A DNA stretch of 13,257 bases from Thermoplasmata archaeon. Lineage in GTDB: Archaea > Thermoplasmatota > Thermoplasmata > Thermoplasmatales > Thermoplasmataceae. Each line of letters begins with the position of its first letter. Position 1 is the first letter of the stretch. The translations under genes were made by a program, and so were the position numbers. The stretch is taken from contig JAJZOM010000136.1 of NCBI GenBank assembly GCA_021811505.1, forward strand, positions 1 to 13,257, read 5' to 3'. The notes under the pieces were generated by a model. That model did not search any database. It saw nothing but the letters and a program-made list of their open reading frames with translations, and had not been told where the DNA came from. Below, in pieces: positions 1-5,970 of the stretch.

Positions 1-132
1 ACTAATATTCAATTGAATGAGAGTTTGTCGCCTGGGGGATACGAAGCATATTTTGCTTTTAATCCTGCAAAGACTTCCACGATCTCATTATCTGTAACAA
101 AGGCAATTATAGCGTTTTACGTTAACTCCTAG
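1..132 (+). CDS. C-terminal fragment of an exported or surface-type protein (5' end outside window)
   Basis: The frame is open from base 1 to the TAG at 130-132 and gives 43 residues ending FYVNS. The fragment is rich in Ser, Thr, Ala and Ile with alternating hydrophobic and polar residues (SLSPGGYEAYFAF, STISLSVTKA). This looks like edge strands of an immunoglobulin-like or beta-sandwich domain, common at the C-terminus of archaeal surface proteins. No catalytic motif is visible and the family cannot be named from so little. That it is a real gene end, not a chance open frame, is inferred from the composition and from the loss of coding signal right after the stop. Confidence 0.45.
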   Translation, partial: TNIQLNESLSPGGYEAYFAFNPAKTSTISLSVTKAIIAFYVNS

Positions 133-357
133 ATAGTATCCCGAATTTTGTGTGAAGAAGAGAATGGGAACTTGATCCTAGATCATGGAAGCGAGAAAAC
201 TTTCATGAAAACCTTAACTCAGCAATCTTTTAGGGAATATATTGATTCCAAGCATCTTGTCTATCTTTTTAACACTTGAGGGTATTTCGCTCGGCGTTTC
301 CCTGCTTCCCCTGACTGTCCTGTACACCTTTGAGAACTTCATCAGATTCTTTGTGAA
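133..357. other. Non-coding or decayed stretch
   Basis: No convincing gene is seen. A plus-strand frame (about 218-361) would give a hydrophobic peptide without an ATG start. A minus-strand frame (342 down to 214) would give a basic 42-residue peptide from an ATG. They overlap almost completely in antisense and neither has a promoter or recognisable family, so neither is called. The stretch is continuous with the broken reading frames downstream and is probably part of the same decaying region. Confidence 0.3.
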
Positions 358-741
358 ATGAGGGGAAAAGACGGGGATTGGACTGGCGTTTCTGCCCTGC
401 TGGCAGAGGATTTTATTGGACGCCCTGGAGCCAGAATATATGAGAAATTACAGAAAGCCTGTGAAAAGGTCGGCGTCTGGCCCTCAATTCGAAGTCTAAT
501 TCTGCGTTATCTGGAGACTTGAGTGATTCCGGATAAAAGCAGACAGAGGTCTGAAGAACTAGGGAATAATGTATGGCCCCTCCCAGATACCGAACCCAAA
601 TCGATACACAACACATCCTCGAGGCACTTTCCTTTGACGGATGTGCTAATTGACGTAACTATCTGCGAAAAGTTACCCTCGGAGGTTGTGCGATGGTACG
701 ATTATGCACTGAAAAACCAGTCTAAGAACGACATTCCCTGA
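358..741 (+). pseudogene. Broken reading frame, unrecognised family, in-frame TGA at 520
   Basis: One reading frame runs from ATG 358 to the TGA at 739-741 and is interrupted only by a TGA at 520-522. The upstream part is 54 residues (MRGKDGDWTG through LILRYLET) and the downstream part is about 72 residues (through YALKNQSKNDIP). Two adjacent open stretches in the same frame suggest one gene of about 127 residues disabled by a nonsense mutation, although a second short gene restarting at the GTG 523 cannot be excluded. No domain is recognised. It lies 27 bases upstream of another frame that is also broken by a single stop, in the same direction, so the two may have been a two-gene unit. Confidence 0.3.
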
Positions 742-768
742 CATTACAGAACATTGAATTAGGTCAGG

Positions 769-1035
769 ATGGCTAAGGCCATATTAGTGAAATTTCCAGA
801 CAGAGCAATAGCTATATTGAAAAAACTTGCCGAGGACGAGATTAAGCTCACAAAACCCAGAGCTTATGAGTAGGCTGCCGTGTATTTGGCAGATATCAGA
901 AATACATTGCAAGGAGAGGAAAGAATAGATGAATGGAACAGGTACATTGCAGAAGTAAGGTTAACTCACTCAGGGAAAACACGTTTCCTGGAAACACTGG
1001 ACAACTTTAGCGGAAAACGAATAATTGACTCGTAG
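769..1035 (+). pseudogene. Remnant of a ribbon-helix-helix (CopG/antitoxin-like) gene, in-frame TAG at 871
   Basis: The frame runs from ATG 769 to the TAG at 1033-1035 (88 residues plus stop) with one internal amber codon at 871-873 (codon 35). The N-terminus (KAILVKFPDRAIAILKKLAEDE) has the strand-then-helix pattern of ribbon-helix-helix DNA-binding proteins. It is followed by a second helix-like segment spanning the stop (TKPRAYE, stop, AAVYLADIRNTL), where functional relatives usually carry Glu, Gln, Lys or Arg; a single C-to-T change in CAG would explain the TAG. The C-terminal part (LTHSGKTRFLETLDNF) would be the partner-binding tail. Function when intact was probably DNA-binding autoregulation or antitoxin; this is inferred from the pattern only. 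Confidence 0.45.
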
Positions 1036-1042
1036 ATAATGT

Positions 1043-2170
1043 TTAAGATTTTGATCCCTGAAATTGAACTCTTAGAAAATCCTCAACCGGTGCTCTTAAT
1101 TCGAGAGGAACCAGCGATACTTTGTATTGTCTCCCCCTCTCCGGAAGTTTTCCCACTACAAGGAACCCGTGCAATCGCAGAACGCCGATATCAGATTCTG
1201 GAGGATCTTCATTCCACCAGAGACTTATCTCTGATGAGAATTGTTTTGTCAGTTGACCATATTTCAGGATCCAACCACTCCTGTAAAGCATTTCCAGGAT
1301 AGCAATCTGCTCCCTTGTAAATTTCTCCCTGAGAAGAGTATCCGCGTATCCATTTTCGAGCTTGGAAACAAGAGTCCGGATCTTGTCCCGTTTATTCCTG
1401 ACCTGCTTTATGCTGATACCGGATGCTGAACACATTCCGTCAACCCATTGGGACGGGTATTTGTTCAGCGCTGACGAGAGCGTTGTCTTAAAGTTTAGCG
1501 ATATGGACTCAAATTTCCTGATCTGATCGTTCTCGTATCGCTCCATAATCACACCGGGATCAAAGATGAATCCCAGTTGCTTGGCGATTTCTTCACTGGT
1601 AGGCTCCCTGGTCAGAATCCCGTCAAAAATGAAGTACTTGCCCCACCATGGATGAATTTTTCCTTTTATTACGCCTCCAGTGAGAAACATCTTTTTCGCC
1701 CCGGGCGACGGAGGAATCTTGGAAACAGCAAGATATCTTGTCCCGGATTCCAGATGATCGATGAGTACATAAGGATAAAATGTTGCGTCGAGGGTCCTGA
1801 AGGATCCCCTGATCATTTTCTTCGAAAGAAGTAAACGCTTTGCAGCCTCAGGATCTTTTGGGGAAACGTATTTCTCTGCAAATTCTTCCAGAACAGTACG
1901 ACCCTTAGAAGGCAGGATCATTTCGGTGATGAACCATAGGTAGACCTGCTTGTAGTACAATTCATCGGGAAGATCCGTATTGTCCGGGCATTTGTCCGCA
2001 TACCGCCTGCATTCCTCGTCATAGTATTTCTGTGCATACTCAAATAGAGCCTGGGAATAGTCGATGTCCTTCTGTATCATTGCCCTGATCATTGGTAAGT
2101 TCGAAATGTCTTCCTGAGTTATGGAACTCGAAGTAGATTCTCTGATGTCCGGTTTTCTTCTATCGCTCAA
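1043..2170 (-). CDS. Uncharacterised 375-residue protein with possible C-terminal winged helix
   Basis: I cannot name a family with certainty. Residues about 70-185 contain an aromatic helix (YYKQVYLWFITEMIL), a short GRTVLEEFAEKY motif, then a beta-rich segment with DHLESGTRYLAV. This resembles the layout of a domain found in bacterial proteins that also carry SEC-C zinc motifs or sit beside pRiA4b-type genes (family knowledge, moderate). Residues about 284-355 look like a winged helix (TREQIAILEMLYRSGW to GFLVVGKL and RGRQYKVSL), suggesting nucleic-acid binding. The start used is TTG 2170, because an in-frame stop lies nine codons upstream; the first ATG is residue 27 (2092). It ends 8 bases from the remnant gene that converges on it and is third in a same-strand set after the nuclease-ATPase and the pRiA4b-like gene, with a 147-base gap upstream. 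Confidence 0.8.
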   Translation of the reverse strand: MSDRRKPDIRESTSSSITQEDISNLPMIRAMIQKDIDYSQALFEYAQKYYDEECRRYADKCPDNTDLPDELYYKQVYLWFITEMILPSKGRTVLEEFAEKYVSPKDPEAAKRLLLSKKMIRGSFRTLDATFYPYVLIDHLESGTRYLAVSKIPPSPGAKKMFLTGGVIKGKIHPWWGKYFIFDGILTREPTSEEIAKQLGFIFDPGVIMERYENDQIRKFESISLNFKTTLSSALNKYPSQWVDGMCSASGISIKQVRNKRDKIRTLVSKLENGYADTLLREKFTREQIAILEMLYRSGWILKYGQLTKQFSSEISLWWNEDPPESDIGVLRLHGFLVVGKLPERGRQYKVSLVPLELRAPVEDFLRVQFQGSKS

Positions 2171-2200
2171 GATGTATTCCTTCCAATTTGTGATTCACAG

Positions 2201-2220
2201 ATTCGAATTTATTCAATTAT
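2201..2220 (-). promoter_or_regulatory. Possible TATA box for the 375-residue protein gene
   Basis: On the minus strand this stretch contains GAATAAATTCGAATC, an A/T-rich TATA-like element about 35-45 bases upstream of the TTG at 2170. It would give this third gene its own promoter, in keeping with the 147-base gap. A second A/T-rich site (minus-strand GGTTTATAATTAA near 2260-2272) is too far away for a leaderless start. Confidence 0.25.
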
Positions 2221-2317
2221 TCCTTCTGTGACACAGCATGTAGCATAGTATTTCAAACCTTAATTATAAACCTTCCAGTAGGTATCATCTCTACCGCTCT
2301 TCAGTGTCATGAATGGC

Positions 2318-2878
2318 TCAGTACACAATCTCTTCAAGAAAATGCTCCTCATGCTTGTCTGCATATCCACAGTCCTCACAGAGGTATTCGGGTTCAGAGC
2401 GGTGTTCGCTGGAGCAATCAAGACAGATCTGGGTTGCGACATTCTTCTTACCGGACGCAGCACATTCCACACAATATTTGTACGTTGGGTGGTTTTGTGA
2501 TACGATAAGGGGATATCTGGCAGCCGGATCTGCATTTTTCGATATACTCTCAAGAGTGACATAGTGATGGATTTCGGAGCCGAAGTCATATACATATCCT
2601 ATTCTGTCACCCTCCTGTAACCCTATAGAGGCTACCGGTATCTTCGCTCCTTCGCCTTCTCCGTCCGGATTGATTTCACCATAGCCTGATCGGTACCAGG
2701 TCTTTCCAGAATAAAATTCTCCGAGGTGATCCCATAGGTCATGGTTAAAGGCAATTCGTATTATCCTATCTAGGTCTGCAAGTGTCTGGTCTCCCCTGAT
2801 TTCTATGCGACGCCAGATGCGTCTTCTGCCCTTCAGTGCAACCTTAAACCGGTATATTTCAGTAATTCTGCTTCTCAT
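2318..2878 (-). CDS. pRiA4b ORF-3-like protein with C-terminal zinc ribbon
   Basis: This 186-residue protein has the pRiA4b ORF-3 (IS1096 TnpR-type) fold signature. Residues 8-55 hold IYRFKVALKG, IWRRIEI, TLADLDRIIRIAF and HLGEF; residues 92-112 hold DRIGYVYDFGSEIHHYVTLE, matching the family's Y-DFG-H-E core. The C-terminus carries three CxxC knuckles (C136/C139, C152/C155, C167/C170) plus H159, H176 and H179, a B-box-like zinc ribbon seen in many members; the usual long conserved tail after the ribbon is missing. Molecular function of the family is not established; carriage beside mobile-element genes is common. I chose ATG 2878 over ATG 2971 because family similarity begins right after it, a weak GGTG site lies 7 bases upstream, and the longer start would overlap the preceding gene by 50 bases. 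Confidence 0.88.
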   Translation of the reverse strand: MRSRITEIYRFKVALKGRRRIWRRIEIRGDQTLADLDRIIRIAFNHDLWDHLGEFYSGKTWYRSGYGEINPDGEGEGAKIPVASIGLQEGDRIGYVYDFGSEIHHYVTLESISKNADPAARYPLIVSQNHPTYKYCVECAASGKKNVATQICLDCSSEHRSEPEYLCEDCGYADKHEEHFLEEIVY

Positions 2879-2921
2879 AATGACACCATCCTGAATCCAG
2901 TACAAATTAGGAGTAAGGACA

Positions 2922-4865
2922 TCATTTGTTCCTTCTCCTGAACAGTTTTCCAAAGATTCCCGGATCCGCATTCTTCTCCAAATCCAACCACTTCCGAAAG
3001 TCCTCTGGGCTCTCTATTATAATTGTATTCCCCACTATACGATGTTTTGCATGTTTGATGGCATCAGCATAGTGTTCCACATCGGATCGGTTAAATCCCT
3101 CTAGAAAAGTTAACTCCAGCGAATCATTCTTTTCCACGATACTGACTTTTCCAAGATCTATGAGTTCCCGCCATTTTAGCCTGTCGGGATCGTAAATTGA
3201 TTCCACCGGCACTTTTGGAAAATATTCCGGTACCTGTCTGCCAGCGTAATCATATAACCTCAGCACTGTTCTTCTCCCATGTTCAAGTTCATCGTCGGAT
3301 ATATCTTCGCTAAAATATGTGAAATAGAATGAAGCAAACGCAGAAAAAATGTTATTCTGCTGATTGAAAATCTCGTTGAGCTTTTCCCTAGCCTTCATCG
3401 AAGGCTCAAAATGAACATCGAAATTAAGTGCCTTGACACGCGTCTGGTGCCACTCTTTGGTAGACTTGGCGTTTGAAGAGACTATAATTGTCGGGAAGAT
3501 GCTCTGGCCATTCCACCAGGTTTCCCAGTAACTCTTGATAGTAGTTTCCATATCAGAAGAGTTCAGCCTCTGAGGAGGTACGTCGTCAAAAACGAGCGGG
3601 AAATTCGTGCCCAGGCCTGCTGCCGTGAGAATATTCTGTTTCTTGAAATTTGATTTGTCGATTGGATTGATATCTTTTCCAGTCAGGAGTTTCAGCGCGT
3701 ATTTTATGAAAGTCGTCTTTCCGTTGCTTGATCCTCCTGATATGAAAAGGAATCTCGGACCTCTTTCATCAACCCTCCCCACCTTAGCTCTCTTTATTCT
3801 CATATACTGGTTCAGGAAAGGTGACGACAGGAAGTATATCAGTCCTTCATATACGCTCATCTTGGTCAAGTTGTTGATTGTCCTGTTCCTTGTTTTGCCC
3901 ATGTCGATAGATTTGATATATTCCTCAATATTGGCCAGACATGTGTTCACCTCCTCACTAGGAGGTGTGGTGTCACCAACTGTGATTTTTTCAGCCTTGA
4001 CATTGAAGACAATTCTGTGATTTTCAAAATCCACTCGCATTATTGGTACAAGCAGATTTTCGCTGTTGAGGAAATCTTTTTTCAGGAAGACTATTTGAGA
4101 TGATTCTATTTCGTGTTTTACAGGCCGGAGGAACTGTTCTATAGGTTTTCGTTTTGATGGTTCTGCAGGCAGCATCATCCTGTATACCGGTTCACCGATG
4201 TCACCGACCAAGACCTCTGTGGCCATCTGCGTGAGCATGGGAATTATCCCAATCTCCTGTGGCTCAGCATTTCTTCCAAGCCAGTTATTGAGCACTCTTT
4301 CCCTGTCTTCATTTCCTGCTTCTTTGAGCATATTCTGGAGATCCTGCATGAATAGAGAGCAATATTTCTTGTGCAGATCGTAATCTGCATTGAATCTCTC
4401 AATAAGGAACTTGTCAGATCCGGGATCCAGATCCCACTTCCAGAGATAGTTTACCTGTTTCCCTTTCCTCGCAGATGTAGTCAGGTTAGCTGAACCCTGA
4501 ATAACCCTTGTAGCTCCTCTACCGGTTAAAATGTAGAACTTAGAATGCACAATACGATCCGATGTGTATATCTTCAGCCTTCCCTGCTCCATCATCCCGA
4601 GGATTTGACTGACAAGATTTCCCTTATCGCTTACAACCTCATCTTTAAGCAATTCGGCGGGGTTTAGATCGGAAACCTCCTTTCCAACCACGATCTCAAC
4701 GCTTTCAAATTGATTCCTTTCCAGAAACTCCAGAATCCACTTTATTGAAACAACATAGGAAACTGCTCTTAGTGCGTTGAAACCCGAGAAATGTCCCTCG
4801 AGTTCAGCCTCATTACCGGCAATGAAAGTGCTGAAACCAGAGCTGTTGAGGTCCCTTCCTGACAT
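2922..4865 (-). CDS. Phospholipase-D-type nuclease fused to SF3/AAA+-like P-loop ATPase
   Basis: This 647-residue protein has two recognisable modules. Residues 20-165 form a PLD-superfamily domain: FSGFNALRAVSYVVS and an alpha/beta core, then H107-x-K109 and GSANLT (124-129). That is one HxK/GSxN active-site half, so a dimer would be needed for two. The Asp of the canonical HxKx4D is Thr here, as in several PLD nucleases. Residues 365-500 form a P-loop NTPase: Walker A GGSSNGKTT (377-385), Walker B PLVFDDV (423-429), sensor-1 IVSSN (461-465) and a possible arginine finger R476, the order typical of SF3/AAA+ helicase-like ATPases. The middle (200-360) and C-terminal (530-647) parts are unrecognised; the tail is basic (KLFRRRNK). 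No signal peptide or membrane segment, so cytoplasmic. It is first in a three-gene minus-strand set with its own TATA box. A defence or DNA-processing role is inferred. Confidence 0.92.
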   Translation of the reverse strand: MSGRDLNSSGFSTFIAGNEAELEGHFSGFNALRAVSYVVSIKWILEFLERNQFESVEIVVGKEVSDLNPAELLKDEVVSDKGNLVSQILGMMEQGRLKIYTSDRIVHSKFYILTGRGATRVIQGSANLTTSARKGKQVNYLWKWDLDPGSDKFLIERFNADYDLHKKYCSLFMQDLQNMLKEAGNEDRERVLNNWLGRNAEPQEIGIIPMLTQMATEVLVGDIGEPVYRMMLPAEPSKRKPIEQFLRPVKHEIESSQIVFLKKDFLNSENLLVPIMRVDFENHRIVFNVKAEKITVGDTTPPSEEVNTCLANIEEYIKSIDMGKTRNRTINNLTKMSVYEGLIYFLSSPFLNQYMRIKRAKVGRVDERGPRFLFISGGSSNGKTTFIKYALKLLTGKDINPIDKSNFKKQNILTAAGLGTNFPLVFDDVPPQRLNSSDMETTIKSYWETWWNGQSIFPTIIVSSNAKSTKEWHQTRVKALNFDVHFEPSMKAREKLNEIFNQQNNIFSAFASFYFTYFSEDISDDELEHGRRTVLRLYDYAGRQVPEYFPKVPVESIYDPDRLKWRELIDLGKVSIVEKNDSLELTFLEGFNRSDVEHYADAIKHAKHRIVGNTIIIESPEDFRKWLDLEKNADPGIFGKLFRRRNK

Positions 4866-4893
4866 TTTTTCCCTGTAACAGAAGACATGCCAT

Positions 4894-4908
4894 TGATATA
4901 TTAAAAAT
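4894..4908 (-). promoter_or_regulatory. TATA box of the nuclease-ATPase gene
   Basis: The minus strand reads ATTTTTAATATATC here, a good archaeal TATA element centred about 35 bases upstream of ATG 4865. Transcription would begin only about 8 bases before the start codon, so the mRNA would be short-leadered. The intergenic region is shared with the divergent gene at 5083 and also holds a perfect 10-bp palindrome, CTCAATTGAG (5011-5020). Confidence 0.45.
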
Positions 4909-5047
4909 AGACTGAGTTAACACCTCCCTTTAAATTAGAATCTCGACGTATCCGCTGTTTTGTAGATATACTGATAACGACAAGGAAGAAAATTTACCAA
5001 TTTCCAGACCCTCAATTGAGAAGTGCGAGGTTCCTGACACAACGAGA

Positions 5048-5058
5048 AGTATTTAATT
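5048..5058 (+). promoter_or_regulatory. TATA box of the 190-residue conserved protein gene
   Basis: AGTATTTAATT is centred about 30 bases upstream of ATG 5083, the spacing expected for a leaderless or near-leaderless archaeal transcript. No Shine-Dalgarno site precedes the ATG, which supports that reading. Confidence 0.45.
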
Positions 5059-5082
5059 CTCTGAGGACATGAAAATGTAAAT

Positions 5083-5655
5083 ATGACCGGGAAAACAGAT
5101 AAGTCCCCTTCTCCGCCCATGAGTGGGGGAAACCGCATTCTTGAAGAATTGAGTCCAAGCCAGGGACTTGAAATTCTGAAAAGGCTTGCAAATGAAGATA
5201 CAAATATTTCGAAACGGGTAAAAATGCTTGCACTTGAATATCTTTCAGAAATCGAACCGGATGAAATTGCCGATGAAGTTTTTTTTGACCTGAATGGCAT
5301 TGAGATTGAAGATGTCTGGAAAAACTCAGGAAGGACGAGACATGGTTACATTGATCCTTACGAGTTGGCATCAGACATGTTCAAAGAAGCAGTAGAACCT
5401 TATCTTGAGGAAATGAGAAAATACCATAAGCTCTCCCTTCACAGGGAGGCGGAATTGCAATGCATTGGAATATTGAAAGGAATTTACAGGTTTGAAATCG
5501 AAGCCACCACGGAGTTTCAGGACTGGGTCACTGATGTTCCGCAGGATAACTTTGAGCAGGTTCTTGAGGAATGGCGGAAAAGAAACAAGGATCCATCGCT
5601 TCTTGGTGATATGGACAGGTTTGTGAAGGGGAATTTTGAGAGATGGAAAAGATGA
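5083..5655 (+). CDS. Conserved uncharacterised protein, 190 residues
   Basis: The protein is acidic, mostly helical and soluble, without a signal peptide or membrane segment. After a low-complexity N-terminus (KSPSPPMSGG) come helical repeat-like segments (GLEILKRLANEDTNISKRVKMLALEYLSEI), then the block DVWKNSGRTRHGYIDPYELA (residues about 78-97), MFKEAVEPYLEEMRKY, a helix with QCIGILKGIYRFE, and EFQDWVTDV with a C-terminal VLEEWRKR. I recognise the SGRTR-GY-P-E-A / EPYLE / GIL-GLY-FE pattern as belonging to a family widespread in bacteria and archaea, but I know no function for it. It probably acts as a helical scaffold (inference). It is divergent from the nuclease-ATPase gene and may be co-regulated with it. 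ATG 5083 is supported by the TATA box. Confidence 0.85.
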   Translation: MTGKTDKSPSPPMSGGNRILEELSPSQGLEILKRLANEDTNISKRVKMLALEYLSEIEPDEIADEVFFDLNGIEIEDVWKNSGRTRHGYIDPYELASDMFKEAVEPYLEEMRKYHKLSLHREAELQCIGILKGIYRFEIEATTEFQDWVTDVPQDNFEQVLEEWRKRNKDPSLLGDMDRFVKGNFERWKR

Positions 5656-5970
5656 TTCGTACTGTTAAGCAGATGCAAGATTTACGGAGATAGTGATTAT
5701 ACCAGGTAGAGTGTGATATGGTGATCCAAATGCCAGAGGGACATGATAAGTCGCATTGAAAAAGTGGCGAATGATAATTACAAGCCTGGAGAAGCACTAA
5801 AATACTGGGGGAAGGCAGAAGATGGGAAGAAAAATATTGGAAACCTGAATAACCACACAATGATAAACTGATCGCAGCCTATATTCCAGTTTTTGTCGCC
5901 AGGATTTACCCGGCGATGCCTGTTCAGTCTCTCGGCCATTGCACGTTTTATGCAACCGCACCCCATCATG
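5656..5970. other. Convergent intergenic region with doubtful short ORF and a hairpin
   Basis: This 315-base gap separates two genes whose 3' ends face each other. A plus-strand ATG at 5743 opens 42 codons to a TGA at 5869-5871 (MISRIEKVANDNYKPGEALK and onward, Lys/Asn-rich). It has no family, Shine-Dalgarno or TATA box that I can see, and could be a gene remnant or chance. The other structure is the hairpin at 5896-5916, listed separately. No RNA gene was recognised. Confidence 0.35.
5896..5916 (-). other. 3'-UTR hairpin downstream of the large membrane protein gene
   Basis: As minus-strand RNA this 21-base stretch folds with arms TCGCCGGG and CCTGGCGA around a 5-base TAAAT loop: eight pairs, one of them G-U. 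On the plus strand the same position would be an A-C mismatch, so the structure fits the minus-strand transcript, 54 bases after its stop codon. It is followed by CAAAAAC rather than a U-run, so it is not a typical terminator and may instead stabilise the 3' end. Confidence 0.4.

Noticed and set aside
214..361. Two overlapping antisense short frames: a hydrophobic plus-strand peptide and a basic 42-residue minus-strand peptide
   Set aside because: They occupy the same bases on opposite strands, the plus frame has no ATG, and neither has a promoter or a recognisable family. At most one could be real, and I cannot choose.
413..616. Minus-strand 67-residue frame opposite the first broken gene
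   Set aside because: Composition is unlike a protein of this organism (Cys/Arg/Trp-rich), and it is antisense to the more plausible frame.
871..873. In-frame TAG as a pyrrolysine codon
   Set aside because: Pyrrolysine decoding in Thermoplasmata is known from Methanomassiliicoccales, and nothing here suggests that lineage. TAG is used as an ordinary stop elsewhere in the window (132, 1035, 10057).
2878..2971. Longer start (ATG 2971) for the pRiA4b-like gene
   Set aside because: The extra 31 residues overlap the upstream gene by 50 bases and do not resemble the family; similarity starts just after ATG 2878.
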